Shown here: piece by piece, positions 15,214-24,323 of the stretch | Layout of the letters: each line of letters begins with the position of its first letter | Numbering within the stretch: the stretch's first letter is position 1 | Assembly: GCF_011683955.1 (NCBI RefSeq) | Contig: NZ_JAAQPI010000008.1 | Span: 124,001-188,000, forward strand | Origin: Pseudomaricurvus alkylphenolicus | GTDB taxonomy: Bacteria > Pseudomonadota > Gammaproteobacteria > Pseudomonadales > Cellvibrionaceae | Direction: 5' to 3' | DNA length: 64,000 nt | The notes under the pieces: model-generated | The model's database searches: none | Told to the model about the DNA's origin: nothing | Seen by the model: only the letters and a program-made list of their open reading frames with translations | Made by a program: the position numbers and the translations under genes

Positions 15214-16731
15214 ATGACTACGTTAATTCGTCAGAACGATCTGATCGAGAGCGTCACCGACGCCCTGCAGTTTATTTCTTACTATCACCCCAAAGATTTT
15301 ATCGATGCGGTGAACGAAGCCTACGAAAAGGAAGCCAATCCGGCTGCCAAAGACGCCATGGCCCAGATCCTGATTAACTCTCGCATGTGTGCCGAAGGCC
15401 ATCGTCCCATTTGCCAGGACACCGGTATCGTCAGTGTGTTCCTGAAAGTGGGCATGAATGTCCAGTGGGAAGGTGACATGAGCCTCGAGGACATGGTTAA
15501 CGAAGGTGTTCGCCGCGCCTACAATCACCCCGACAACAAGCTGCGCGCATCAGTGTTGGCCGACCCCGATGGTGCCCGCAAGAATACCGGCGATAACACG
15601 CCGGCGATGATCACTTACAAAATTGTCCCGGGCAACAGCGTCGAGGTGCATGTTGCGGCTAAAGGTGGCGGCTCCGAGGCAAAAACCAAATTCGCGATGC
15701 TGAACCCTTCCGATTCCGTTGTGGATTGGGTTCTTAAAATGGTGCCCACTATGGGTGCAGGCTGGTGTCCGCCGGGCATGTTGGGTATCGGCATTGGTGG
15801 TACTGCCGATAAGGCCATGCAGATGGCCAAAGAGGCTTTGCTGGATCCGATTGATATCCACGACCTTCAGGAGCGAGGTGCCGAAACCCGTGCTGAAGAG
15901 TTGCGCCTCGAGCTGATGGAAAAAGTCAACAAGTTGGGTATTGGCGCCCAGGGTTTGGGTGGATTGACCACCGTCCTGGATGTGAAGGTGAAGGACTGCC
16001 CGACCCACGCAGCCAATAAGCCCGTCGCTATTATTCCCAACTGTGCTGCGACCCGTCACTGCCATTTCACGCTGGACGGTTCCGGTCCGTCTCTGCAGAC
16101 ACCACCCAAGCTGGAAGACTGGCCTGAGATTACCTGGGAAGTGGGCGATGCCCGTCGCGTGAACCTGGATGAAATCACCAAAGAAGATGTTGCCGAATGG
16201 CAGCCGGGTGAGACCGTTCTGTTGTCCGGTAAATTGCTTACCGGTCGCGATGCGGCCCATAAACGTATGGTGGACATGATCGCCAAAGGTGAAGAGTTGC
16301 CAGTGGACTTTACCAACCGCATGATTTACTACGTGGGTCCGGTAGATCCCGTTGGTGAGGAAGTGGTGGGGCCTGCCGGTCCGACCACCGCCACCCGTAT
16401 GGATAAATTTACCCGCACCATGCTGGAAAAAACCGGTCTGATCGGAATGGTCGGTAAGGCTGAGCGGGGGCCGACCGCGATCGATGCGATCAAGGACAAC
16501 AAAGCGGTTTATCTGATGGCCGTAGGCGGATCTGCCTACCTGGTATCCAAAGCGATCAAAGCCTCCAAAGTGGTTGGTTTCGCCGACTTGGGTATGGAAG
16601 CAATCTACGAGTTCGAGATCGAAGATATGCCGGTCACCGTCGCCGTGGATGTGAACGGTGAATCCGTGCATCAGACTGGCCCTCAGATCTGGCAGGCGAA
16701 GATCGAGGAAGGAACCATCGAAGTTCAGTAA
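15214..16731 (+). CDS. Class I fumarate hydratase (iron-sulfur)
   Basis: This 505-residue TCA-cycle enzyme interconverts fumarate and malate using a [4Fe-4S] cluster. It has the fused alpha and beta domains of FumA/FumB-type enzymes. Cluster cysteines are visible in ICQDTGIVSVF, in IPNCAATRHCHF and in the GGWCPPG-like AGWCPPGMLGIG region, and the beta domain shows FTNRMIYYVGPVDPVG and GPTTATRMDKF. The ATG at 15214 has GAGAGAAG upstream and starts MTTLIRQND. An earlier in-frame codon at 15187 is not conserved. Class I enzymes are oxygen- and superoxide-sensitive, which fits the oxidant defences nearby. A perfect palindromic terminator follows. Confidence 0.93.
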   Translation: MTTLIRQNDLIESVTDALQFISYYHPKDFIDAVNEAYEKEANPAAKDAMAQILINSRMCAEGHRPICQDTGIVSVFLKVGMNVQWEGDMSLEDMVNEGVRRAYNHPDNKLRASVLADPDGARKNTGDNTPAMITYKIVPGNSVEVHVAAKGGGSEAKTKFAMLNPSDSVVDWVLKMVPTMGAGWCPPGMLGIGIGGTADKAMQMAKEALLDPIDIHDLQERGAETRAEELRLELMEKVNKLGIGAQGLGGLTTVLDVKVKDCPTHAANKPVAIIPNCAATRHCHFTLDGSGPSLQTPPKLEDWPEITWEVGDARRVNLDEITKEDVAEWQPGETVLLSGKLLTGRDAAHKRMVDMIAKGEELPVDFTNRMIYYVGPVDPVGEEVVGPAGPTTATRMDKFTRTMLEKTGLIGMVGKAERGPTAIDAIKDNKAVYLMAVGGSAYLVSKAIKASKVVGFADLGMEAIYEFEIEDMPVTVAVDVNGESVHQTGPQIWQAKIEEGTIEVQ

Positions 16732-16736
16732 CACTG

Positions 16737-16778
16737 AGACCAAAAAAAACCGGGGTTAACCCCGGTTTTTTTTGGTCT
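16737..16778. terminator. Bidirectional terminator, 42-bp perfect palindrome
   Basis: Symmetric about TTAA (16756-16759): AGACC, eight A, CCGGGG, TTAA, CCCCGG, eight T, GGTCT. It has no mismatch over 21 bp per arm and directly follows the fumarase gene. Confidence 0.95.
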
Positions 16779-16825
16779 GAAAAATGTGAAGGCAATCATA
16801 ACGCCAATGACAAAGGGAGGTAACC

Positions 16826-17560
16826 ATGGCAAAAACGGTATTCATCACTGGCGCCTCTTCAGGGCTGGGGATGGCCATGGCTCGTGAGTTCGCCGCGCGA
16901 GGCTACGATCTGGTTTTAACGGCCCGTCGTGAGGCGTTGCTGGATCAGCTGGCCGATGAACTCAGGGGCAAATCCAAAGTGCTTGCCAAAGCGCTGGATG
17001 TGACCGATGCGGTGGCTGTCGCCGACGTTATTGAGTGGGCAGCCAGGGAAATGAAGGGGTTGGATATTGTCGTGGCCAACGCCGGTGTTGGCACCACCAT
17101 GCGCGTAGGCAGTGGCCGCTTTGAAGATATCAAAACCATGCTCGATACCAATATTGTTGGTCTGATGGCGACCGTCGAGGCGGCCGTCAAGCTGATGCGA
17201 AAACAGAATCGAGGGCATATTGTCGGTATCAGCTCTGTGGCAGGCTGTCGTGGTTTGCCTAGTGGCGCCGTTTACGGTGCCACTAAATCCGCAGTGAATA
17301 CCTATCTGCAGGCGCTACAGGCGGAAACCGCCCGCGAGTCCATTGACGTGACGATTCTGTCTCCAGGCTACATCGATACACCCATCAACCAGGGCTCCGA
17401 CAATCGCCCTTTCCTGATAGATGCTCAAACCGGAGCGCGCAAAATGGTGGATCGAATAGAGCAGAAGGTGGCTCACGCCTATGTGCCCGGGTGGCCCTGG
17501 GCCCTGATCGCCATGCTGCTAAAGCGTCTGCCCAACGGCATACTGGCGCGAGCGCAGTAG
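16826..17560 (+). CDS. Short-chain dehydrogenase/reductase
   Basis: This 244-residue classical SDR has the TGASSGLG cofactor motif (residues 8-15), the NAG motif (VVANAGVGTT), the catalytic Ser in ISSVAG, and the YGATK pair (Tyr-x3-Lys). ARRE after strand 2 (Arg-rich) suggests NADPH preference. The substrate is unknown; the C-terminal hydrophobic WPWALIAMLLKRLP segment is common in SDRs of the DltE/YdfG-like membrane-associated group. The ATG has a strong GGGAGG site. The phhB gene follows 40 bp downstream, possibly in one transcript. Confidence 0.88.
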   Translation: MAKTVFITGASSGLGMAMAREFAARGYDLVLTARREALLDQLADELRGKSKVLAKALDVTDAVAVADVIEWAAREMKGLDIVVANAGVGTTMRVGSGRFEDIKTMLDTNIVGLMATVEAAVKLMRKQNRGHIVGISSVAGCRGLPSGAVYGATKSAVNTYLQALQAETARESIDVTILSPGYIDTPINQGSDNRPFLIDAQTGARKMVDRIEQKVAHAYVPGWPWALIAMLLKRLPNGILARAQ

Positions 17561-17600
17561 GCTACCTACACTGATAATAAACCCACTCGGAGGGACGCCC

Positions 17601-17942
17601 ATGACTGCCTTGGCCGGAGAGAGTTGTACTGCCTGCGATGCAAATGCACCTGCGGTCGAGAGTGATGAGCAGCTGGAGCTGCTGGAGCAGTTGCCCGGAT
17701 GGGCAGTTATTTCACGCAAGGGCGTGCCACAGTTGGAGAAGATCTACCCATTCCGGGATTTTAACCAGGCTCTGGATTTTGCCAATGCGGTGGGTGAGTT
17801 GGCGGAGGGGGCCAATCATCACCCGGCGTTGCTGGTGGAGTGGGGCAAAACCACCGTCACCTGGTGGACCCATGCTATCGGAGGCCTGCACCGCAACGAC
17901 TTTGTGATGGCGGCTAAAACCGATTATCTGCACGGCAAATAA
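17601..17942 (+). CDS. phhB: Pterin-4a-carbinolamine dehydratase
   Basis: This 113-residue enzyme dehydrates 4a-hydroxytetrahydrobiopterin, recycling the cofactor of phenylalanine hydroxylase. The signature is complete: FANAVGELAEGANHHP (the HHP motif), VEWGKTTVTWWTHAIGGL and a closing NDFVMAAKTD. The N-terminal 15 residues include two Cys and are variable in the family. No phenylalanine hydroxylase gene (phhA) is in the window, so the pathway partner lies elsewhere. The gene is convergent with the rsx operon, ending 21 bp before the end of rsxE. The ribosome site GGAGGG is strong. Confidence 0.93.
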   Translation: MTALAGESCTACDANAPAVESDEQLELLEQLPGWAVISRKGVPQLEKIYPFRDFNQALDFANAVGELAEGANHHPALLVEWGKTTVTWWTHAIGGLHRNDFVMAAKTDYLHGK

Positions 17943-17963
17943 ATCCGTCCTCCGTATTGCGGG

Positions 17964-18677
17964 TCAGGTGATGGTACCGGTTGTACGAACCCGCTTGCTC
18001 CCTTTGGTCACTGGCTCGGTGCGTTTGGCTTTCTCACGCTTTTCCACTTCTGCATCAATGGCATTCTTGATAGCGATCAGGAATCCGGTCACGATAAATG
18101 CGCCGGGAGGTAACACCGCAACCAGCAGGCCGCTGTAATCCGAGAACAGGGTCAGCGTCCAGTTCTCCGCCATTGGCCCAAGCAACAGGTGCATATCGGC
18201 GAAAAGAGTGCCGTTGCCCAGAATTTCCCTGATTGCTCCAACAGTAATCAGTACCAGGCCGAAGCCCAGCCCCATCATCAGGCCATCGAATGCTGATGCA
18301 CCTACCCGGTTCTTGCTGGCAAAGGCGTCGGCGCGGCCGAGAATTGCGCAGTTGGTGACGATCAGCGGAATAAAAATGCCCAGCACCTGATACAGTTCGT
18401 AGGTAAAGGCTTTCATCAACAGTTCGGTGCAAGTGGTAAACGATGCGATAATCATCACGAACGCGGGCAGGCGCACGGCATCACTGACCGTCTTTCTGAT
18501 CAGGGATACGGCAACATTGGAGCCTACCAGTACCAGCGTAGTGGCCAGGGCAAGACCCAGGGCATTAACCACGCTACCGCTGACCGCCAGTAGAGGACAG
18601 AGGCCCAAGAGCTGCACCAGCGCGGGATTATTCTTCCACAGGCCGTTGTGACTGATTTCGCGGTAATCGGTGCTCAT
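17964..18677 (-). CDS. rsxE: Rsx/Rnf electron transport complex subunit E
   Basis: This 237-residue integral membrane subunit is the last gene of rsxABCDGE. It is homologous to RsxA and carries the pair of Cys-containing membrane motifs [10 protein letters not shown] and [15 protein letters not shown] that hold the intramembrane [2Fe-2S] centre shared with RsxA/NqrE. The basic C-terminal tail ([18 protein letters not shown]) is longer than in E. coli. The start overlaps the rsxG stop by four bases. In E. coli the nth gene follows rsxE; here the operon ends and a convergent phhB follows instead. Confidence 0.95.
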   Translation of the reverse strand: MSTDYREISHNGLWKNNPALVQLLGLCPLLAVSGSVVNALGLALATTLVLVGSNVAVSLIRKTVSDAVRLPAFVMIIASFTTCTELLMKAFTYELYQVLGIFIPLIVTNCAILGRADAFASKNRVGASAFDGLMMGLGFGLVLITVGAIREILGNGTLFADMHLLLGPMAENWTLTLFSDYSGLLVAVLPPGAFIVTGFLIAIKNAIDAEVEKREKAKRTEPVTKGSKRVRTTGTIT

Positions 18678-19315
18678 GGTGCCGCTTCCTCTTGTGTCTG
18701 GCCCAGGGGGCGGGTTTCGGCGAAGTATTGCAGGGTGCGTTTCACCTGGCCGACGACCGCGCGGGGTGTGATGGTGGCACCGGTAAACTGGTCAAACTCG
18801 CCGCCGTCTTTTTTGACACTCCAGCCATCAGGTATCGGGTTGCTCAGAGACTTGCCGTTAAAACCCAGAATCCAATCGCTCTTTTTCAGCTCCACCTTGT
18901 CGCCGAGGCCTGGGGTTTCGCTGTGTGTCAAAACGCGAACACCGGCCAGGCTGCCGTCCGCATTAACGCCGACAATTAACTTGATGTCACCGCTGTAACC
19001 ATCGGGAGCAACGGCGGGGATGATGGCAGCAACGGCTTTGCCGTGATCCCGGGCCAAGTGAATTTTGCCGCCGTTTTTCAGCCCCAGTTGCTCCCAATGT
19101 TGCGGGGCCACAGCCAGGGTGTCCACCAATAAGTCATTGTTGTGTCGCTCCAGCGGCACGATTTCCAGCAGCGCTTTTTGTGCCGCCTCCCTCTCAGCCT
19201 GGGCGATGCGGTCCGCAGTGCCTGCCTGGGTGCCGGCGAGCACAGCGGCGGTAACCAGGGCAAATAGACCCAGTAACAGGCTATTGGTGCTGATTGAAGT
19301 ACCCAGCATATTCAT
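18674..19315 (-). CDS. rsxG: Rsx/Rnf electron transport complex subunit G
   Basis: This 213-residue subunit has one N-terminal membrane helix ([16 protein letters not shown]) and a periplasmic FMN-binding domain. The flavin is covalently bound through the Thr of the FTGATITP motif (S/TGAT consensus). Conserved [13 protein letters not shown] and SETPGLG are present. It receives electrons in the membrane complex that couples ferredoxin/NADH redox chemistry to an ion gradient and, in E. coli, keeps SoxR reduced; a soxR gene is present at 33.6 kb. It overlaps rsxE by four bases and follows rsxD by six. Confidence 0.95.
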   Translation of the reverse strand: MNMLGTSISTNSLLLGLFALVTAAVLAGTQAGTADRIAQAEREAAQKALLEIVPLERHNNDLLVDTLAVAPQHWEQLGLKNGGKIHLARDHGKAVAAIIPAVAPDGYSGDIKLIVGVNADGSLAGVRVLTHSETPGLGDKVELKKSDWILGFNGKSLSNPIPDGWSVKKDGGEFDQFTGATITPRAVVGQVKRTLQYFAETRPLGQTQEEAAP

Positions 19316-19321
19316 ATCGTA

Positions 19322-20380
19322 CTATTCCGATTTTTCCGTGGCGCGGCGGGCGCTGCTGTGGCCATAAGTGCGCGGCAGGGTGTAATGGTCGATAAAGGGG
19401 GCGGCAAAATTCATTAACAGGACAGCGAATGCCACGGCATCGGGGTAGTTGCCCCAGACGCGGATCAGGTATACCAGTACACCGATGCCGGCACCGTATA
19501 TCAGTCGACCTTTCGTACTTACCGCGGAAGATACGGGATCGGTGGCAATAAAAAACGCTCCCAGCATGGTGGCACCGGACAACAGGTGCAAATACGGGCT
19601 GCCACCGCTGTGAGAGCTGCCACCATCGTAAAAAACAACGGACATGATAAAAATCGCAGCGAGCATACTGACCGGGGTGTGCCAGGTGAAAATGCGTTTA
19701 TAGAGCAGGTAGCCGCCACCGAGCAGGAAGCCGATGTTGACCCACTCCCAACCGGCACCTGCCCAACGGGCATTGGCAAACAGCGGTTCGGCGGTGTAAA
19801 AATGCTCCACCAATTGCGAATCGTTTTGTTTAAACAGATCCAATGGTGTCGCGCCGCTGTATCCATCTATTGGAATACCCAGCCAGATTTGACCGAGGGC
19901 GCTTAAGGGGCCAACCAGAGACTGACCTTGTTCCAGTACCGGGCGTGGTGAGGCCCATTGAGTCATTTCTAGCGGGAAGGAAATCAGCAGCACCACATAG
20001 CCGACCATGGCAGGGTTAAACGGGTTGTAGCCCATGCCGCCGTATAAGTGTTTGGCCAGTACAATGGCGGAACCCACACCAATGGCAATAATCCACCAGG
20101 GGCAATAGGGCGGCAGTGCCAAACCCAGTAATACCCCGGTAACCACTGCGCTGTAGTCATTCAGATAAAAACCGATGGGCCGATTACGCAGTTTCAGTAT
20201 TGCCGCCTCGAAGGCGACGGCAAAGCCGCTGGCAATGACTACATTGAAGATGCTGCCGGGGCCGAAAAAATAACTCAGGGCAATCAGGCCGGGGGTACAG
20301 GCGAGGATCACCTGTTTCATCACGTCGCCGGTGTCTCCCGCGCGGTGAGCGTGGGGGGATGACATTTTCATAAACGCCAT
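19322..20380 (-). CDS. rsxD: Rsx/Rnf electron transport complex subunit D
   Basis: This 352-residue integral membrane subunit is homologous to NqrB, with about ten helices. The covalent FMN site is DGYSGATPLD (the SGAT Thr). Family motifs LYGGMGYNPFNPAMVGYV and MLGAFFIATDPVSSAVS are intact. The ATG overlaps the rsxC stop by one base (TAATG), showing coupled translation. Two further Met codons (residues 4 and 6) are nearby; I keep the first because of the overlap geometry, so the start is moderately certain. Confidence 0.95.
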   Translation of the reverse strand: MAFMKMSSPHAHRAGDTGDVMKQVILACTPGLIALSYFFGPGSIFNVVIASGFAVAFEAAILKLRNRPIGFYLNDYSAVVTGVLLGLALPPYCPWWIIAIGVGSAIVLAKHLYGGMGYNPFNPAMVGYVVLLISFPLEMTQWASPRPVLEQGQSLVGPLSALGQIWLGIPIDGYSGATPLDLFKQNDSQLVEHFYTAEPLFANARWAGAGWEWVNIGFLLGGGYLLYKRIFTWHTPVSMLAAIFIMSVVFYDGGSSHSGGSPYLHLLSGATMLGAFFIATDPVSSAVSTKGRLIYGAGIGVLVYLIRVWGNYPDAVAFAVLLMNFAAPFIDHYTLPRTYGHSSARRATEKSE

Positions 20381-22971
20381 TAGCTGTTCTCCAATTGCGC
20401 GCGCGTCTGTTCCAGCTTGGCCTGGGTTTTTTCGACTCCGGCCCGGAAGGCGTCGATGTTGTCATCGTCTTCCGCTTCGGCCTTGGCGAGTCGTTGCTGC
20501 GCTTTCTGCAAGCGTTTTTCCAATGACTCAATCTGATCGCGCAGCTTTTCCTCCGGCGACATGCTGGCCTGGGCCGCGGCTTTGGCCTTGGCTTTTTCAA
20601 TTGCTGCTGTAGCCGCGTCCTGAATCTGCGGGGCTTCTTCAGATGTGGGTGTGCTGCCTGTCGCGTTATCGGCGTCGTTCAATTCCGGAGCGGAAGGATT
20701 CAGGACCCGCAGCTCTTCGCGCATCTTCTCTTGTTTGGCCTGCAACTTGTCGAGCCCCATCTGCAAGGCGTCGACGGTATCGGCACCGTCCGCTTGTGCC
20801 TGCTGGAGTTTGTCCTGGGCTTTGCTGATGCGTGCGCCCATTGCACCGAGTTGATCACGCAACTTCTGCTCGGGTGACATGTTGGCCTGGGCGGCCGCTT
20901 TGGCTTTGGCACGTTCGATGGCGGCGCTGGCGGCATCCTGTTCTGCAGGTGCTGCAGTAGCAGAAGCGACGGGTCCAAGCTCGGCCAGTTCTCTTTCGGC
21001 AGTGGCAATTTTTTCTTTCAATTTGTCGACGCCGGCCTGCAGTGCGGTAACGGTGTCGGCTCCCTGCGCTTGTGCAGCGGAGAGCTTTTCTTCGGCTTTT
21101 TGCAAGCGTTTGTTTAATGACTCAATGTTAGCGCGCAGCTTTTCATCGGGTGCCATAGTCATTTTGGCCTGGGCGCGTGCGATGGCAGCGGCAACAGGAT
21201 CGTCAGCAGTCGGAGCAGAGTTGTTTGAAGCAGCGTCTGGCTTAAAGTCATCCAGTTTTTTCTGCGCTTCGGTCAGTTTGACCTCCGCCTGTTTGATTTG
21301 AGCGGCGAGCTTGTCTTTCATCTCGCCCTCGGCCTCTTCCAACCGCGTTTGCAACTTATCCAGGCGTCCCTGGGCACTGATCACAGCGCGTTCCAGTTTG
21401 GCCTTCTGTTCTTCAGGTGAAACCGGCTTGGCTTGGGCGCGAGCCATAGCAGCAGCCACAATATCTGCTTTTGTGTTACCGGCCGGGGCGGTTTCACCAC
21501 TGGCCTTGGCGGCTTCTTGCTTCTTCTTCGCTTCTTCGGCCGCTTTTTTACGAGCCAGGCGCTTGGCCTCTTTCTCGGCCTCGGCTTTGGCGATACGTTC
21601 CTGTCGGAATTCAAAGCGCTGACGTGAACGATCCGACTTTTCTTTGTCGATCGCCATCTGCCGCATGGTGCCCTTGGCGGAACGATAGTACTGCACCAGC
21701 GGAATATTCGAAGGGCACACAAATGAGCAGGCGCCGCACTCAATACAGTCACTGATGTTATGGGCTTCGAGCTTGTCGTAGTCCTCCGCCAGGGTGTACC
21801 AGTACATCTGCTGGGGCAGCAAGCTGGCTGGGCAGGCTTCAGCACACATGCCGCAGCGAATACAGGCCTGGGCCGGCGGTGCCGGTGGCAGCTCTTGCTT
21901 GCTGGGTACGAGAACGCAGTTAGTGGCTTTGACCACAGGTACAAGGGATTCCTGCAGCGCGAATCCCATCATGGGGCCGCCCATAATCAGCCGGGCAACC
22001 TTGTTCTGGTGGCAGCCGTGGTGTTCCAGTACATGCTGGATGGGAGTACCTAGGCGTACTTTAATATTGCGCTGGGTATCCAGGGCTTCACCCACCACGG
22101 TAGTGATGCGCTCAATCAGCGGTTTGCCGTAACGTACGGCTTCATAGGCCGCTACGGTAGTGCCCACGTTCTGTAACACGATACCGATGCTGGCGGGCAG
22201 CGCGCCGGAAGGTACTTCTTTACCGGTCAAAATCTGGATCAGCTGTTTTTCACCACCGGACGGATATTTGGTCGGGAAGCTGACCACTTCAACCCGGCTG
22301 TCTTTGGCCGCTACGCCAACCGCTTCAATAGCGGCGGGTTTATTGTCCTCGATGCCAATCACCACACGATCAGGATTGCCCAATAAATGCGCCAACAACT
22401 CCGTGCCCTTAATGATTTCATCGGCGCGGGTCTGCATCAGAATGTCGTCGGCGGTGATGTAGGGCTCGCACTCAGTGCCGTTAATGATCAAGGTGTCGAT
22501 GGGTTGGTCGGCGCGGGGGTTGAGCTTAACCGCTGTTGGGAAACCCGCGCCCCCCATACCGGTAATGCCAGCGTCGCGAATGCGTTCGATCAGTGTTTCG
22601 CGATCAAGTTGCAGGTAGTTTTCATCACCCACGTAATCCACATGGTGATCTTCTCCATCGGCCTCGATCACAATGCAGGGGCCGCTCATGCCGGAGGGGT
22701 GTGGCAGTACGCGATCTTCAATCGCAACCACCGTGCCCGATGTGGAGGCGTGGATTGGCGCACTGATCATGCCTTTGGCTTCAGCGATTTTTTGTCCGCC
22801 CAAAACCTTGTCGCCCACAGTGACCACCGCGTTTGCAGGTGCGCCAATGTGCTGGCTCAGGGGGTACACCAGTTCTCTGGGCAGAGGGATTTCACCCAGG
22901 GGCAATTGAAGAGACTGGCTTTTGTTTTCTTCCGGGTGAACACCACCGGGGATCGACCAAATTCTTGTCAC
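20380..22971 (-). CDS. rsxC: Rsx/Rnf electron transport complex subunit C, with repeat-rich C-terminus
   Basis: This 863-residue subunit binds NADH/FMN and two [4Fe-4S] clusters. Residues 1-450 form the conserved part: GGVHPEENK, the Rossmann-like [25 protein letters not shown], and clusters [12 protein letters not shown] and [12 protein letters not shown] (the latter near residue 410). After about residue 470 comes a 390-residue Ala/Lys/Glu coiled-coil tail with four degenerate repeats of about 85 residues, each starting near AAIERAKAK, then SPEEKLRDQ and a LQKAQ-type helix. Such tails vary in RsxC length across gammaproteobacteria. It overlaps rsxB by four bases. Role: the entry subunit of the membrane electron-transfer complex. 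Confidence 0.95.
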   Translation of the reverse strand: MTRIWSIPGGVHPEENKSQSLQLPLGEIPLPRELVYPLSQHIGAPANAVVTVGDKVLGGQKIAEAKGMISAPIHASTSGTVVAIEDRVLPHPSGMSGPCIVIEADGEDHHVDYVGDENYLQLDRETLIERIRDAGITGMGGAGFPTAVKLNPRADQPIDTLIINGTECEPYITADDILMQTRADEIIKGTELLAHLLGNPDRVVIGIEDNKPAAIEAVGVAAKDSRVEVVSFPTKYPSGGEKQLIQILTGKEVPSGALPASIGIVLQNVGTTVAAYEAVRYGKPLIERITTVVGEALDTQRNIKVRLGTPIQHVLEHHGCHQNKVARLIMGGPMMGFALQESLVPVVKATNCVLVPSKQELPPAPPAQACIRCGMCAEACPASLLPQQMYWYTLAEDYDKLEAHNISDCIECGACSFVCPSNIPLVQYYRSAKGTMRQMAIDKEKSDRSRQRFEFRQERIAKAEAEKEAKRLARKKAAEEAKKKQEAAKASGETAPAGNTKADIVAAAMARAQAKPVSPEEQKAKLERAVISAQGRLDKLQTRLEEAEGEMKDKLAAQIKQAEVKLTEAQKKLDDFKPDAASNNSAPTADDPVAAAIARAQAKMTMAPDEKLRANIESLNKRLQKAEEKLSAAQAQGADTVTALQAGVDKLKEKIATAERELAELGPVASATAAPAEQDAASAAIERAKAKAAAQANMSPEQKLRDQLGAMGARISKAQDKLQQAQADGADTVDALQMGLDKLQAKQEKMREELRVLNPSAPELNDADNATGSTPTSEEAPQIQDAATAAIEKAKAKAAAQASMSPEEKLRDQIESLEKRLQKAQQRLAKAEAEDDDNIDAFRAGVEKTQAKLEQTRAQLENS

Positions 22972-23636
22972 GCGGCCTCGTCCTCAGTCTGTGCTTTTTC
23001 TTTGGGTGAGGTTTCCTGTTGAGTCGCCGCGACAGGTTGGCGGTCGCTGGCAATCAGGTTCAGAATATTCTCGTGACTGGTTGCCGGTTTGTCCCACTTC
23101 CAGGTGCCGAGTGTGGTCTCGATTGGAATCATATCAATACAATCCACGGGGCATGGCTCCACACACAGGTCACAGCCAGTGCACTCGTCGCCAATAACCG
23201 TGTGCATCTGCTTGGCGGCTCCCAGGATCGCGTCCATGGGGCAGGCCTGGATGCACTTGGTGCAGCCGATGCATTCGTCCTCGCGAATGTAGGCGACTTT
23301 TTTAACGTCGGACTCTTCACCGTGCTCTTCGTCGAGAGTTGGGGCTTCTACGTCCAGCAGGTCGGCGATGGCATTGATCGTTGACTGACCGCCCGGGGGG
23401 CATTTATTGATGGCATCACCATTGGCGATGGCTTCCGCATAAGGACGGCAGCCCGGGTAGCTGCATTGCCCGCACTGGGTTTGTGGCAACAGCGTGTCGA
23501 TCTGGTCGACGATGGGATCGCCTTCTACCTTGAATTGCACGGCGGCGTATCCCAGTACCGCACCGAACAACAGTGCCAGTGACACCAGTGCCACCAGTGC
23601 GCCCAGGAAGGGGTTATTGAGTAGATATTCGAACAT
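22968..23636 (-). CDS. rsxB: Rsx/Rnf electron transport complex subunit B
   Basis: This 222-residue ferredoxin-like subunit is anchored by an N-terminal helix (about 8-28). It has the Fe-S cysteine motif [16 protein letters not shown] and two [4Fe-4S] ferredoxin motifs, [16 protein letters not shown] and [16 protein letters not shown]. It passes electrons between RsxC and the membrane subunits. It starts three bases after the rsxA stop and overlaps rsxC at its end. The C-terminal tail is acidic and Gln-rich. Confidence 0.95.
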   Translation of the reverse strand: MFEYLLNNPFLGALVALVSLALLFGAVLGYAAVQFKVEGDPIVDQIDTLLPQTQCGQCSYPGCRPYAEAIANGDAINKCPPGGQSTINAIADLLDVEAPTLDEEHGEESDVKKVAYIREDECIGCTKCIQACPMDAILGAAKQMHTVIGDECTGCDLCVEPCPVDCIDMIPIETTLGTWKWDKPATSHENILNLIASDRQPVAATQQETSPKEKAQTEDEAA

Positions 23637-23639
23637 GGT

Positions 23640-24215
23640 TTAGACCAGCCCCGCAAAACCCATAAATGCCAATGACATCAGTCCGGCGGTGATCATGCCA
23701 ATGGCGGCGCCTTTAAAGGGCGCCGGTACGTCGGCGACCGCCAGGCGTTCACGCATGGCGGAAAACAAAATCAGTACCAGTGAGAAACCCAATGCCGCGC
23801 CAAACCCATAGAGGGCGGACTGAGTAAAGTTGTGCGCCTTTGCCGTATTTTGCAGGGCGACACCGAGTACGGCGCAGTTGGTGGTAATCAAAGGCAGGAA
23901 CACGCCCAGTACCCGATACAGCAGCGGGCTGGTTTTTTCGATAAACATCTTGGCAAACTGCACCACCACGGCAATCACCAAAATAAAGGCAATCGTCTTG
24001 AGGTATACCAGGTTCAGAGGCTCCAGGACGTAGTTGTGTACCAGGTAACTGCAAACAGACGCCAGTGTCAGCACAAAAGTGGTGGCGCCACCCATGCCGA
24101 TGGCGGTTTCCAGTTTATTGGAAACCCCCATAAACGGGCACAGGCCCAGAAACTGAACCAGCACAAAGTTGTTGACCAGTATGGTACTGATCAGAATCAC
24201 CAGGAAATCTGTCAT
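23640..24215 (-). CDS. rsxA: Rsx/Rnf electron transport complex subunit A
   Basis: This 191-residue six-helix membrane subunit is the first gene of the rsx operon. [21 protein letters not shown] and [13 protein letters not shown] are the conserved Cys-containing segments that, with RsxE, hold the membrane [2Fe-2S] centre. Length equals E. coli RsxA (193). The operon order A-B-C-D-G-E is the standard one. metG ends its unit 109 bp upstream on the same strand; no clear terminator is seen between them, so read-through from metG is possible. Confidence 0.95.
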   Translation of the reverse strand: MTDFLVILISTILVNNFVLVQFLGLCPFMGVSNKLETAIGMGGATTFVLTLASVCSYLVHNYVLEPLNLVYLKTIAFILVIAVVVQFAKMFIEKTSPLLYRVLGVFLPLITTNCAVLGVALQNTAKAHNFTQSALYGFGAALGFSLVLILFSAMRERLAVADVPAPFKGAAIGMITAGLMSLAFMGFAGLV

Positions 24216-24323
24216 AGGCGGTCGCGGATTACGTGCTTAATATCCTTACAATTTTAATTGATTACCGAGGCTTGCGTTAACGGTTTTACCGATTAGCAAT
24301 AGCGGTGTCGTGGATGGTTATCT

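Noticed and set aside
15550-16743. 397-residue open frame antisense to the fumarase gene
   Set aside because: Composition and phase fit a shadow frame, and the fumarase is unambiguous.
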